DNA from: Bacillus sp. V59.32b
GTDB taxonomy: Bacteria; Bacillota; Bacilli; Bacillales; DSM-1321
Assembly: GCF_003429085.1 (NCBI RefSeq)
Contig: NZ_QVTC01000033.1
Location: forward strand, 1 to 64,000
Direction: 5' to 3'
DNA: 64,000 nt
Position numbers and translations under genes: made by a program. The notes under the pieces were generated by a model that saw nothing but the letters and a program-made list of their open reading frames with translations, was not told the DNA's origin and did not search any database. Below, piece by piece: positions 45,301-54,435 of the stretch. How positions within the stretch are numbered: position 1 is the first letter of the stretch; every line of letters begins with the position of its first letter.

Positions 45301-45387
45301 TTTAACATCTTGACCTTCTGCTTTAACGGCAGAACCAAATATAAATAGGAAACTGAAAACAATCACTATAGAATAAAATCTTTTCAT
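42361..45387 (-). CDS. secreted subtilisin-like serine protease with FlgD-like Ig repeats
   Basis: 1008-aa S8 peptidase. A signal peptide is followed by an inhibitor I9-type propeptide (about 50-120). The catalytic domain (about 135-405) has D161 ('VAVVDGG'), H193 ('DDHGTHVAG'), oxyanion N283 ('AAAGNDD') and S345 ('DGTSMASPV'). The remaining 600 residues hold several FlgD/FN3-like Ig repeats, each ending with a 'WNGKDxxGxxxxxGxY' pattern (four to five copies), then a further beta-rich region. It would be exported and perhaps wall-associated. It ends in no LPXTG motif. The start is ATG 45387; a WalR box lies in the shared divergent promoter region. Confidence 0.9.
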   Translation of the reverse strand: MKRFYSIVIVFSFLFIFGSAVKAEGQDVKIEPDIPKHDTEALFEEEKEFDSRELVIKFRNDATNLEKEAILKGFHVKKVDSQKVGNYHLVSVPKGTDLQLLADKFLKNKQVEYVEPNYEIESQYKPKDPKYSKQWYLKKLNMPKAWDISKGAAHVTVAVVDGGVQTNHPDLTGKIVKPYNAVTGGTTYPVDDHGTHVAGIIAATINKTGISGISPNVKIMPVNVFEGDFADSFIIADGITYAADSGADIINLSLGSYYYSSVIDSAISYAASKGIVVIAAAGNDDTNYKAYPAANDHVLGISATTKYDKITWFSNYGKYIDFSAPGEDIYSTVSRSRYDSYDGTSMASPVVAGVTALILSKNPYLSPSQVTGILKSSSVDLGKKKWDHFYGYGRVDAYRALSKTPAPMSSVSSSKALVENGKNKASISFTAPKGKTVSLYVQNSKGTVVRKLITNKVWTGGKVSASWNGKLDNGAYAGSGTYKIVAKVSHPKGTVYRTSSIKVTEKIKPDVAFSSSSTAYSPAVKANLSTSFHLNKSAKVSAAVYDARGKLVRTVWSNKSLSGGKRYVDWNGKDSKGYRVKDGIYYLKLNVIDSKKVKGKTKSYKVTIDTTTNGSISNTSQTYKLDGNNKSAARINLTEKSYLTVTVLDYQGKAVKQVISNKAYNAGTHTVYWDGKTSINSYSKEGNYSFLVEVRDSLGNKKSFKSSIFKIEDLIKPRIAGPNSAAVRSENPANISYTLLKAGNVEINIYKGSELVKTIMPRTAKPAGTFSFTWNGLDNSDQPVEDGAYTYQVKVSDPYNSETILAGTMNVALTVGITNPTSVPYYPEEQILSEVFYKLSNPAKVTVDILDQNGAQLANLVTNEQLEAGIQSFKLDRGLVIDPANDFLVYRITAVNAFGQTATSDGKLVKDIKPNWLTQEIRFIEDSVNKRLEVDATLLGDGEAKLLVYDNGLDLLNDGTAIESKVFPLADGLNHISDTKPLTSNLHYKIVYTNGSQSYSFMINEDNY

Positions 45388-45489
45388 CGATTATCACCTG
45401 ATTTTTTAAGATTAGTTATAGAATATATCGGTATTTTTAGCAAAAATTTAATAGTTATATTACTCATTGTAACTTTATCACAACAAAAT

Positions 45490-45506
45490 TGTAACATTAC
45501 TGTAAT
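45490..45506 (+). promoter_or_regulatory. consensus WalR box between protease and glucosaminidase genes
   Basis: Plus strand TGTAAC-ATTAC-TGTAAT, a full match. It lies 103 bp from the protease start and 121 bp from the glucosaminidase start, so it could serve either or both of these divergent genes. Confidence 0.7.
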
Positions 45507-45626
45507 AAAATATATCTTTTTTAGACCGATAAATAACGGTAAGGCACCATGTGTTATGTAAATAAATGATTATTAAAAAATTACTATTATCTACTTATAA
45601 ATAGGACTTTAAAAGGAAGTGTATGC

Positions 45627-47663
45627 ATGAAAAATGCAGGAAAAATTCTCATTCTCTCTGTAAGTTTAGCTATAGGAAGTGCTGCTGTTTTATCACCCGT
45701 AGGAACAAGTCAGGTTGAGGCCAGCAGTACAGTCAAGTTCAGCAAAAAATCCTATATATCTACTACAAATGTAAATATACGAAGCGGTCCAAGCACTAAA
45801 TATAGTAAAGTGATCACTGTTCCAAAAGGGAAGACGGTAACATCAGGTGAAAAAAGAGGAAGTTGGTATAAAGTTTCTTATACGTATACATCCAAAGGAA
45901 AGAAAGTATCGAAAACAGGCTGGGTAAGTGGATCTTATATAAGAACCGCTAGTACTAGTACCGTTAAATTCGCTAAAACTTCTTATCAGACGACATCGGG
46001 ATTAACGATGCGGACTGGTGCATCATCAAAAAACAAGAAAGTCATAACGATTCCAAAAGGGAAGAGTGTCACATCAGCGGAAAAAAAGGGGAACTGGTAT
46101 AAAGTCTCCTATACCTATTCATCTAAAGGGAAAAACGTCACGAAAACTGGCTGGGTAGATCGTGGTCTGAAAGAATATTATCGATATTCAACGACAAAAG
46201 GAACAAATTATTATACAAAAAAGCAAAGTAATTTGCATTCAACACCAGACACAAAGAAAAAGGAAGTCTACAAGATTCCGATAAATTATAAACTTACTTC
46301 AACGCAAAAAGTAATTAATAGCATTGGGCAAACCTGGTACCGAGCTTCTTATAAAGGAAAGAACTACTATATTTATGCCGGTTCAGTGAGCACGAAACCG
46401 ACCATTACCGAAACAGCTATTGCGGCGAAAACACATCTAATCAAAGCGAAAGTAAGCCTAAGAAAAACAGCTGATTCATCTTCTTCAGTCGTTGGTGAGG
46501 TTCCAAGCGGAAAAATTCTTTATCCAACTCATAAAGTATCAAACGGGTGGTATAAGTTATCATACGGAGGAAAAACAGGTTATATAGCTGGTTCATCCTT
46601 ACAAGAGGTAAGAACAGGCGACCCGCTTTCCAGCAGGTCAGGCTATCAATTCATTGATTTACGCAAAAAATCAACTGTAACAGCAACGCAGATAAATAAC
46701 TATATTGCTAGTTATGTAAAGTCTACCGGTAAAACCAGTATATTGACCGGAAAGGGACAAGTGATCATCAATGCTGGAAATAAGTACGGGGTTAACGCTC
46801 TTTACTTAGCTGCACACGCCATTCACGAAAGTGCTTACGGAACGTCGCAGATTTCACTAGGAAAAAACAACTTATTTGGATTTAAAGCATACGATTCAAG
46901 CCCGTACATTTCGGCAGCCCGCTTTTCGAGCGTGGATAAAAACATCGAATATATAGCACAAGAAATGAAAACAACCTACCTCAATCCAAGTAACTGGAGA
47001 CATAAAGGGGCATACCTTGGCTTTAGTACAAAAAGTATGAGTAATGCACGAATTGATACAAGAAGTGAAGGGATGAACTTTTATTACGCAAGTGACCCGT
47101 ATTGGGGTAAAGGAATAGCGGCACATATGGGAAGAATAATGTCTTATAATAGCTCGCACTATACAAATGTTAGCCCTAATACGACGATCCCAGCAGTTCC
47201 GAGCCTTCCATCGGGGAGTGACGTATTTCCTGTTGATATACAAGCGGTTGCCAATAAAGAAATGAAGCTTACTAATTCAAGGGGAAGCACAGCAATCACA
47301 AAGTCTATCCAAAAAGGAACAAAATTCACCTTGCTTGAAAAAACAAATGACTTTTGGGTGAAGATAAATGTTGGCGGGATGATATATTGGACAAAAAGTA
47401 TAGATTTCGTTTTTTATAAACAATATATGTCTGTGAAAAACTTGGGACGTTCCATTTCAACTAGTAAATTAAGTGTAAGGCAATCAGCCAATACTTCTTC
47501 TACAGTAGTTGGGACCTTATATTTAAACAATTATGTACATCTGATTTTGAAGAAGGATGGTACACTAACCATGGATAGCACAAAGACTTGGTATCAAGTT
47601 AAGCTATCCGATGGGAAGATTGGTTGGGTAAGTTCGAAGTATATTGTGAGAGAACTACAATAA
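45627..47663 (+). CDS. secreted N-acetylglucosaminidase with SH3b repeats
   Basis: 678 aa. After the signal peptide (cut near 'VEASST') come two very similar bacterial SH3 domains (about 35-107 and 112-180, each with 'NVNIRSGPS'/'GLTMRTGAS' and 'GWV'), another SH3-like region, and a third SH3b near 270-328. The glucosaminidase (GH73) domain is about 375-500: 'LAAHAIHESAYGTS' carries the catalytic Glu (E401), followed by 'LGKNNLFGFKA'. The C-terminus has one more SH3b pair ('LSVRQSANTSSTVVG', 'GWVSSKYI'). It hydrolyses the glycan backbone. The build resembles LytD/LytG-type autolysins. Confidence 0.88.
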   Translation: MKNAGKILILSVSLAIGSAAVLSPVGTSQVEASSTVKFSKKSYISTTNVNIRSGPSTKYSKVITVPKGKTVTSGEKRGSWYKVSYTYTSKGKKVSKTGWVSGSYIRTASTSTVKFAKTSYQTTSGLTMRTGASSKNKKVITIPKGKSVTSAEKKGNWYKVSYTYSSKGKNVTKTGWVDRGLKEYYRYSTTKGTNYYTKKQSNLHSTPDTKKKEVYKIPINYKLTSTQKVINSIGQTWYRASYKGKNYYIYAGSVSTKPTITETAIAAKTHLIKAKVSLRKTADSSSSVVGEVPSGKILYPTHKVSNGWYKLSYGGKTGYIAGSSLQEVRTGDPLSSRSGYQFIDLRKKSTVTATQINNYIASYVKSTGKTSILTGKGQVIINAGNKYGVNALYLAAHAIHESAYGTSQISLGKNNLFGFKAYDSSPYISAARFSSVDKNIEYIAQEMKTTYLNPSNWRHKGAYLGFSTKSMSNARIDTRSEGMNFYYASDPYWGKGIAAHMGRIMSYNSSHYTNVSPNTTIPAVPSLPSGSDVFPVDIQAVANKEMKLTNSRGSTAITKSIQKGTKFTLLEKTNDFWVKINVGGMIYWTKSIDFVFYKQYMSVKNLGRSISTSKLSVRQSANTSSTVVGTLYLNNYVHLILKKDGTLTMDSTKTWYQVKLSDGKIGWVSSKYIVRELQ

Positions 47664-47667
47664 GAAA

Positions 47668-47705
47668 AAAAGCTGAGACAAGCATTGGCTTGTTTCAGCT
47701 TTTTT
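47668..47705 (+). terminator. terminator of the glucosaminidase gene
   Basis: AAAGCTGAGACAAGC/GCTTGTTTCAGCTTT stem (one G-U), ATTG loop, T tail. Confidence 0.85.
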
Positions 47706-47766
47706 GATATTCATTTCTTTGGCGGAAGGAATTTCTTAAATCAATTTCACTTGGTTCTGATGGGCT

Positions 47767-48246
47767 TTGTGGATCTGCCTGAAAAATCGTCCCAGGCAGC
47801 TTGTAGCTGCGCGTCTGTCGAGTTTGGCTCGTTTAAACGCCATTCCGCAAGTACTGAAAGAAGAAAACGAATCTTTAAAATCCCAAATTGAAGATTTAAA
47901 AGCGCGAGATGCAGTAATTCAAGAGGACCAGTTTTTCATCATGGAAACACTGTAAACCTTAGGAGTTTGAAAGGAGATTCTGGAATAGCTGAAACACTAC
48001 GACAACGCAATGGTTAGAGGGTTTGCCTGGTCGATATATATTGATAAAAGAGAACATTTGCTACGGTTGATGAAGGCTATCACCAAGAGGTCAAAGGATA
48101 TTCGCCAGCTAAATTTCACAAAAGAACAAATAGACAACGCACTCGAAAACGGTTTTATACGCAACGGATTATGAGGATACTATTAAGATTAAATATCCAG
48201 AGGGTATTCCGACAACCGAAAAGCCAACAGAGGAAACACCTGCCTA
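47767..48246 (+). pseudogene. decayed prophage tail-region fragment
   Basis: No intact gene, but several short coding-like stretches in different plus-strand frames. One ends 'EENESLKSQIEDLKARDA' then 'VIQEDQFFIMETL' and stops (47955). A second reads 'LNFTKEQIDNALENGF' and a third, shifted, 'YATDYEDTIKIKYPEG' then 'IPTTEKPTEETPA' and stops (48246). Such coiled-coil and 'TKEQ...' pieces resemble the small proteins at the end of PBSX-type tail operons (XkdW/XkdX). The family identification is from memory and weak; that these are debris from frameshifted genes is more certain. Confidence 0.4.
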
Positions 48247-48262
48247 GTAGGTGTATTTTTTA
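48237..48262 (+). terminator. terminator after the prophage debris
   Basis: CACCT/AGGTG stem around GCCTAGT with a TATTTTTT tail. Confidence 0.6.
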
Positions 48263-48433
48263 TGTCTTAATGTAGGAGGGGGTAGATCCACTAAGGTTAG
48301 ACGTTTTTTCTTTGAAAGAAAGTGAAATTTATATATATTTTATAGTAAAAATGAAGTATTTTTTTGTCGAATATAGTAGAATAATATTTGTTCTGGAAAT
48401 TTATTCATAAACAACCATGTTCGGAGGTTCATA

Positions 48434-49516
48434 ATGCAAAGGGATTATTCGCTCGATTTATTAAAAGGTTTAGCTTGTCTGCTAATGATATTCGCACACA
48501 ACACAACTGGTACTGCTAAGTATGATTGGTGGGGTATTTATTTCCTTGGTGGGTTTGCCCCAATTTTATTTTATGCTGTAAGTGGCGTGGTTTTAACTTT
48601 CCAAATAAAGAAAAAAAGTAGGAAAGTCCTCATTTTGTATTATTCTGCTTTATTCTTATTGGGTTTTTCCTACAATGGAATTGCAATGGGGAGATGGGGT
48701 AGTGAAGTGTTTTGGGGGGCGGAAATTTTACAGGTATTAGGCTTATCAAGTATAGTTTTGGTTGTTTTATCGAAATGGGTCAACATTGAAAAAGTAAGCA
48801 TCCTTTTCCCATTACCATTTATAATACATTTGCTTGGATATTATATTCCGGATTTTCCATTTAAAGAATTTTTATTTAGACCTGGACAATTTCCTTTGTT
48901 TCCCTGGTTGGCATTTTTTATGCTCGGTATTTATTGTTTTTATTCAATGCGACCTAAATTTAATCAGATAGCTATGCTGATTATGCTAGGTTTTCAAGTA
49001 GCATTGATTCTTAATACAGGTATTACTTTCGATAATAAGTGGGACATGAGTCCAGGGTATTTTATTGTGGGGGTCACATTTTTCTATTTCTCATTTTTAG
49101 TAATCAGATCTATAGAAAAGTATAAATTCCCTTTTAGGAATGAATTTATTTTCTTAGGGCAAAACTCTTTATTGTTTCTCTTTGTCCATATATTTATCGG
49201 ACACCAACTTTTTATGCATATAACTAAACAACCGATTATCGTATGGGTAGTGAGTTTAATTCTTACGTTTGTTGTAATGAAAGCTTTAATCTGGTTAGAC
49301 AGTCAGGTAAAGATTGATGATTCTATTTATCCGTTTTTCTGGTATGGATTGATTTGTTTATTGCTTTCTATACCATATCTTCCACCTAATTATGGATATT
49401 ACTGTTCTTATATAGTAGGATGTTTGTTATCACTGCGTTATAGTAAATTAAACTTAATTTTCACTTTACCGAATTTACGATTTAGAAGAATAAGGGAACA
49501 AAAACTATCTAGATGA
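48434..49516 (+). CDS. polytopic membrane acyltransferase-like protein
   Basis: 360 aa, ten or so transmembrane helices. It opens 'RDYSLDLLKGLACLLMIFAH', the pattern of acyltransferase-3/DUF1624 (HGSNAT-like) proteins in which the His near the end of helix 1 is catalytic. These enzymes O- or N-acetylate sugars on the cell surface. ATG 48434 follows CGGAGG. It has no operon partners and lies between the prophage debris and an IS remnant. The substrate cannot be told from the sequence. Confidence 0.7.
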   Translation: MQRDYSLDLLKGLACLLMIFAHNTTGTAKYDWWGIYFLGGFAPILFYAVSGVVLTFQIKKKSRKVLILYYSALFLLGFSYNGIAMGRWGSEVFWGAEILQVLGLSSIVLVVLSKWVNIEKVSILFPLPFIIHLLGYYIPDFPFKEFLFRPGQFPLFPWLAFFMLGIYCFYSMRPKFNQIAMLIMLGFQVALILNTGITFDNKWDMSPGYFIVGVTFFYFSFLVIRSIEKYKFPFRNEFIFLGQNSLLFLFVHIFIGHQLFMHITKQPIIVWVVSLILTFVVMKALIWLDSQVKIDDSIYPFFWYGLICLLLSIPYLPPNYGYYCSYIVGCLLSLRYSKLNLIFTLPNLRFRRIREQKLSR

Positions 49517-49540
49517 AATAAGTAAAAACATTTCTTGATT

Positions 49541-49571
49541 ATACACCCCTTCGAAGTGGTGTATTTTTTTG
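49541..49571 (+). terminator. terminator of the acyltransferase-like gene
   Basis: ATACACC/GGTGTAT stem with a 9-nt loop and seven T. Confidence 0.75.
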
Positions 49572-49744
49572 AACAGCAGAAGGTATCCTTGACGACGAAT
49601 AACCACAACGCTTCGATCATCATGAACTAAAGAAAACGATAATTAATCCTGAAACAATGGAAAAATAAAAATAATAGGCATTTAGAGAAGACTATATTTG
49701 GGATAAAATTAATTAAAAGCATCGTTTCGGCAAATAGTCACGTC

Positions 49745-50137
49745 TATAAATGTCAACACAAATATGTACACTTTCGCTTGCGTAAGGATGTACAAAGTCA
49801 CTCGTTTTCTTTCGCTAAATGATTCTTTAAACGATAAGAATCTCCTACTATCGTAACGACGGTTGCGTGATGTAATATGCGATCTAAAATCGCATTGGCC
49901 AGCTTTGGCTCTTGAAAGACTTCATCCCATGCTTTGAAATTTACGTTTGTTGTAAAGATCGTACTACGCTTTTCATAACGCATATCAATGAGCTGGAAAA
50001 AGAGCTTCGCATCTTCTGGATCAATTGGTAAATATCCAATCTCGTCGATGATTAATAGCTTATATTTTGTATAATGCTTCAGTCGGCTCTCTAAGCGATT
50101 TTCAAGCCGTGCTCTCTTCAAATTTTGAATCAAATCG
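49745..50137 (-). mobile_element. truncated IS21-family insertion sequence
   Basis: Only the istB end survives. The terminal region at 49745-49800 has the repeated TGTACA motifs (49771 and 49791 areas) and TGTCAAC typical of IS21-family ends. The istA gene and the N-terminal half of istB are missing, and the DNA beyond 50137 belongs to another broken gene, so a deletion has removed the rest together with part of the neighbour. Confidence 0.65.
49798..50133 (-). pseudogene. istB: IstB-like ATPase, N-terminally truncated
   Basis: C-terminal 110 residues of the IS21 helper ATPase. Walker B is visible as 'KLLIIDEIGYLPID', followed by 'STIFTTNVNFKAWDEVF' and 'ANAILDRILHHATVVTI', which are diagnostic of IstB. 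The Walker A half is absent, so the product cannot be functional. Confidence 0.85.
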
Positions 50138-50139
50138 TT

Positions 50140-50583
50140 GTTTAGTTATGTTATTCATTAGTTTAAATATAAATCTGTATAATAAAATGTTTTTTTGTTT
50201 CTTAGGTTATCAAGAATTTGAAATACCAACATATGTAGCAACTAACTTATTCCATTATGCTGTTGGTTTTTTAGGGACTTATCTCATACTAAATACAATA
50301 GGAGGTAAGGAAGGAATACTGAAACAATGGGGAGATAATTCTTTGTCAATTTATTTATTCCACTACGGACTTATTTATTTATTTATTAAGTAATAATTCT
50401 GAGTGGCTGAATAATATCTCACCTGATTTACGTCTCGCTACTGAAATAGCAATTTCACTCATTCTTACTTCATTTTTAGGTTCCATTTGGTTTAATAAAT
50501 ATGTAAGAAATCTGATTTTCCCTTTAAATACATTAATTATGATTTGTAGATTAATTCCTAATAATAACAAAAAATTAAATTAG
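50140..50583 (+). pseudogene. remnant of a polysaccharide acyltransferase gene
   Basis: A C-terminal piece of a multi-helix membrane acyltransferase: 'LFHYAVGFLGTYLILNTIGG' and 'WGDNSLSIYLFHYGLIYLFI' are typical of the last helices of acyltransferase-3 proteins. The frame stops at 50393, but the next frame continues plausibly ('SNNSEWLNNISPDLRLATEI' to a stop at 50583), showing an extra frameshift. The N-terminal part is missing at the junction with the IS21 remnant. Confidence 0.65.
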
Positions 50584-51316
50584 GCTCAGCCGTTGTTGGA
50601 GGAGAAGGGCTATAAATTGGTACATCTGTTATCGAATCAAGCTTTGTGTATTCAATATCATCCTCTCTTTGAATATGACTTATTTTATTGGCATAACAAT
50701 GCTCCATAACTGCTTCAAGCATTCCATTACTCTAATATGTAATATTAATCTAAAGCGCATAATCCAGTACAATCCCGTACGATAGTTTCGATGTCTCAAA
50801 TGCCTCATCAGTAAAAATATGTTTTTCAACAGCTCTCTTCATCCCTAAAATCGCTTATAATTTAGACGCCTGTCTATGGAATTATGATGGACGTCACTTT
50901 TCATTTGCTCTTTCAGTTATCCATTGAAATCATCCCTCTTGAAATTCTATATAAAGCACTAGTGTTTGTTAAACAATATTCTTAGTAATTTATTAGAATA
51001 GTGGAAAAGCATAATTTAAAACAATCATTTTTATGGTTAGCTATCACTGTGATGAATTTATAAGATCTAAGGGTTTAAGAGCTAAGAGTGAATACAAGTC
51101 TTGCCTATTGTAGTATAAATAATTATACTGTTATAAGGTATTAGAATGAAATTAGGATTATGATATAGTTATAGGATCAACGGTATATTTTTAAGTCGGA
51201 GAAAATGTTATTATAACAGACTTATTGTTTTTTAGGTTAGTTTAGACCGTTGAATGAAAGATTAAATTATACTGCAACATCGAAATAATATAATTCAAGA
51301 AAAGGGGCAAGTTTTA
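50584..51316. other. gene-free scar region
   Basis: 733 bp without an intact gene. On the minus strand, from about 50733 down to 50562, a coding-like stretch reads 'NGMLEAVMEHCYANKISHI' and 'QREDDIEYTKLDSITDVP', without a start or ribosome binding site, and is probably debris of a lost gene. The last 300 bp are A/T-rich and carry the promoter of the next gene; GGGG at 51303-51306 is its ribosome binding site. Confidence 0.4.
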
Positions 51317-52679
51317 ATGCAAAACATTCTGATAAGATCGGGTATGTCTCCCTTCGACACATTCGATGCACCTCATATATTGGTTAACAACTCTATTGGA
51401 GGTAACGTAGGAAATCTAGTTTATGCATACAGTGTTTTTCGTACATTAATGACAGAAGGAACTAATCTTACACCAGATTATTATGATTATGATCCAAAAC
51501 ATGCTGGTGAAATTAATGAGAAGTATGACTTATACGTCATACCGTTAGCTGATGCTTTTCGTGAAGAGTTTGTCCCGTCATTACGAAAATACACTAAATT
51601 AATAAAAAAACTTACAATTCCTGTTGTTGTTATTGGTGTAGGGTTGCGTGCTCCATTTGAACCAAAGTTAAATGAGGGTTTTCCTTTTGATAAAGACGTC
51701 AAAGCATTTGTTAGCGCTGTATTAGAGAAGTCTGGTATGATTGGTGTTCGAGGTGAGATTACTTCTAAATACCTTTCTGGATTAGGTTTCCGAGAAGGAA
51801 TTGACCACACCGTAATCGGATGCCCTTCTATGTATGCCTTTGGAAGGGAATTAAATATACGAGAAACTAATATAACAAGAGAATCAATGGTTACTGTAAA
51901 CTCATCGCGGCTTTCTCCAAAACATGTATTAGATTTTATTTCAAGAAGCATGAAAGAATATCCGAACCATTATTTTATTCCACAATGGATGAAAGAGATG
52001 AAGCTAGTATACGCAGGATTCCCTTCTATAGCAGAATCCAGCAACAATTATCCATCTAAAATATCAGATCCAACATATATTAATAATAGAGTGCGATTTT
52101 TCTTAAATGTACCGACATGGTTGGATTTTATCAGACAAGCAGATTTGAGCTTTGGAGCCAGATTGCATGGAAATATAGCAGCGACGATTGCTGGCACACC
52201 TAGTATTTTAATTCCTAAAGATGCTCGAATGAGAGAACTGGCGGAATACCATCAACTGACACATGTAATGGCAAATGACCTGTCAGATGACACTACTCTA
52301 ACAGAACTAATTGAAAAAAGCTGATTTTCAACAACCTGTCAAAAATCAAGGAAAGAATTTCGATCACTTTATAAGATTTTTAAATAAAAATAATTTGGAT
52401 CATATCTATAAAGAGCAACTTGTGCCTGCTAGAGTACCATTTGACAAGAAGTTGTCGGAAATTCAGTTACTTCCTCCCATATCTCCAATCAATAGCTCCA
52501 GTTTAGAAGAAATGGTGCAACGTTGGGAAAATTATAATTTGCAATTAGAAAATAGTAATAAAACGCTTAAAAAGGAGTTAGTTGAAAAAGACAAGAAAAT
52601 TAGAAAATACCAGGGCACATTAAATAGAAAATCGGTACGGTTGGCTCTGAAAACTGCAAATATGTTAAGTTTAAAATGA
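51317..52679 (+). pseudogene. polysaccharide pyruvyltransferase family gene with a frameshift
   Basis: Residues 1-335 are a PS_pyruv_trans domain: 'NNSIGGNVGNLVYAYSVFR', 'VVVIGVGLRAPF', 'GVRGEITSKYLSGLGF', 'VIGCPSMYAFG', 'ADLSFGARLHGNIAATIAGT'. The frame stops at 52324 just after an A6 run (52314-52319). Removing one A continues in the frame that ends at 52679: 'ADFQQPVKNQGKNFDHFIRF', 'LNKNNLDHIYK', then a coiled coil. The family normally has such a C-terminus, so this was one gene of about 450 codons. Family members add ketal pyruvate to surface sugars. The truncated N-terminal product may still fold. Confidence 0.72.
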
Positions 52680-53508
52680 TGTTCAAAGCGATTTTAACAT
52701 ATATTTGAACATAATCATGTTCAGCTTTCCCTATAAAAAACCTTAGCTAAGATTGCCTATAATATGTAATACTTTTGAAGATGTTTTGCAATGTTGTTTC
52801 TGTTAATAGCGATTTTCCTGCTTAAACAATACTTGTAGCGGATTGTTGCCCTTAACTGGAAAATTCATAAAACCTCCCCAATAATTGGGGAGGTTTTATG
52901 AATTTTCTTTATAATCAATCTAACCGCTATATATTAGTTTAGTTACAAAAACTAAAAGGGTTGGAAAATCAGCATGAGATGCTTTTTTAAAAATGAAGCC
53001 TTATGTTTTAATTTGCTTAGTGGCTTTGATTGAAAAATGATAGTGATGATGATTTCAATAAATACTTTTCTCGATTTATCAAGAATGAAAATACCGTAGG
53101 AACTTTTAAAGTAACTTCTACTAAAGAAAATTTATTAATAACTCCTTTAAAATAACATTACATTTATAAGTATATTAACATATTTAGTTTAAGTTTTAGT
53201 CTATATTAGATCAAATTGCATTGCATTTTGGTCTTATTTGTGTGTCTATATGTAGAAATGGCCTTAACAGGTAGAATTATACTTACACCACACAATTCAC
53301 CAAATAAAAGGTTCTTGTATACAGTAATTCAAAAACCATCACCAAATGCTAAAAATATTTAAGATATGAAATTTATTTAAAAAGATAAATTTATAGCTGA
53401 ATATGGAACTATACAAATATATAAATAGAACTTATAATAGCATAAGCTAGTTAATCATTTTTCGACATATTTTTTAGTATTGTTAATTAGCAGAAAGGAT
53501 GTTTTAAA
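52680..53508. other. A/T-rich spacer with a long hairpin and a small ORF remnant
   Basis: 829 bp. Apart from the hairpin at 52859-52907 there is one coding-like stretch at 53030-53155 from a TTG ('MKNDSDDDFNKYFSRFI', 'KNENTVGTFKVTSTKENLLI', stop) with no ribosome binding site, probably debris. The rest holds only the promoter of gtaB. Confidence 0.4.
52859..52907. repeat. perfect 23-bp inverted repeat with a 3-nt loop
   Basis: Bases 52859-52881 (GAAAATTCATAAAACCTCCC and then CAA) are perfectly complementary to 52885-52907, separated by TAA. No long U run follows on the plus strand. It may act as a terminator, an RNA-processing site or part of a small mobile repeat. Confidence 0.9.
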
Positions 53509-54393
53509 GTGAAAGTTCGGAAAGCAGTTATTCCGGCTGCAGGATTAGGAACGAGATTTCTGCCAGCAACGAAAGCTATGCCTAAAGAAATGTTGCCAAT
53601 TGTGGATAAACCAACGATTCAGTATATTATTGAAGAAGCTATAGATTCTGGAATTGAAGATATTATTATTGTTACAGGTAAGGGAAAGAGGGCAATTGAG
53701 GATCATTTCGACTCAGTGCCGGAACTTGAACTAAACTTACTTGAAAAAGGAAAACAGGATCTACTTCACTTAATAGAAGAAACAACGAAGATCAATATAC
53801 ATTATATCCGACAATCAAAGCCAAAAGGTCTTGGAGATGCGATTCTCCAAGCTAAAGCATTTATCGGTAATGAACCATTTGTGGTTATGCTTGGAGATGA
53901 TATAGTTCAAGCTGAAACTCCTTGCACTAAACAATTAATTGATCAATACGAAAAAACAAACAGTTCTGTATTAGGTGTACAAAAAGTGCCGAGTGAAGAA
54001 ACATATCGCTATGGAATCGTATCATATAGCGACGTTGTGGAATCTGGTTTATATAATGTGAATTCATTAATTGAGAAACCCCGTCCGAATGAAGCTCCAT
54101 CCAATTTGGCTATTTTAGGTAGATATTTATTGACGCCGGAAATATTTCATTATTTAGAGTCACAGGAACCGGGTTCAGGTGGAGAAGTTCAATTGACAGA
54201 TGCTATAGCACGATTAAATAAAGAACAACTAGTTTATGCATTTGAATTTGAAGGGAAACGCTATGACGTGGGTGATAAAATGGGCTTTATTCGTACAACT
54301 ATGGAATTTGCAATTGCCCATAAAGAATTAAGGCAAGATGTTTTGAAAATGATAGAGGAAATGTATGACAATTATATTCGTACTCATATGTAA
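53509..54393 (+). CDS. gtaB: UTP-glucose-1-phosphate uridylyltransferase
   Basis: 294-aa GtaB/GalU. The nucleotide-binding start '[20 protein letters not shown]' and 'MLGDDIVQ', '[20 protein letters not shown]' and '[10 protein letters not shown]' are diagnostic. It makes UDP-glucose from UTP and the glucose-1-phosphate supplied by PgcA. It heads a five-gene operon with a GT2, a GT-C-like membrane protein and two SMR-like proteins, so its UDP-glucose probably serves this pathway. The GTG start follows AAAGGATG. Confidence 0.95.
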   Translation: MKVRKAVIPAAGLGTRFLPATKAMPKEMLPIVDKPTIQYIIEEAIDSGIEDIIIVTGKGKRAIEDHFDSVPELELNLLEKGKQDLLHLIEETTKINIHYIRQSKPKGLGDAILQAKAFIGNEPFVVMLGDDIVQAETPCTKQLIDQYEKTNSSVLGVQKVPSEETYRYGIVSYSDVVESGLYNVNSLIEKPRPNEAPSNLAILGRYLLTPEIFHYLESQEPGSGGEVQLTDAIARLNKEQLVYAFEFEGKRYDVGDKMGFIRTTMEFAIAHKELRQDVLKMIEEMYDNYIRTHM

Positions 54394-54435
54394 TTATAGT
54401 GAGCAAGAATCATTAGAATTGGAGCGGAATTAATA

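Noticed and set aside
47685..47891. 68-residue ORF after the glucosaminidase gene
   Set aside because: Begins in the terminator hairpin and crosses frames of the prophage debris.
52311..52679. Independent gene starting at 52311
   Set aside because: The start is inside an A-rich stretch of the upstream gene, and its beginning continues the pyruvyltransferase C-terminus.
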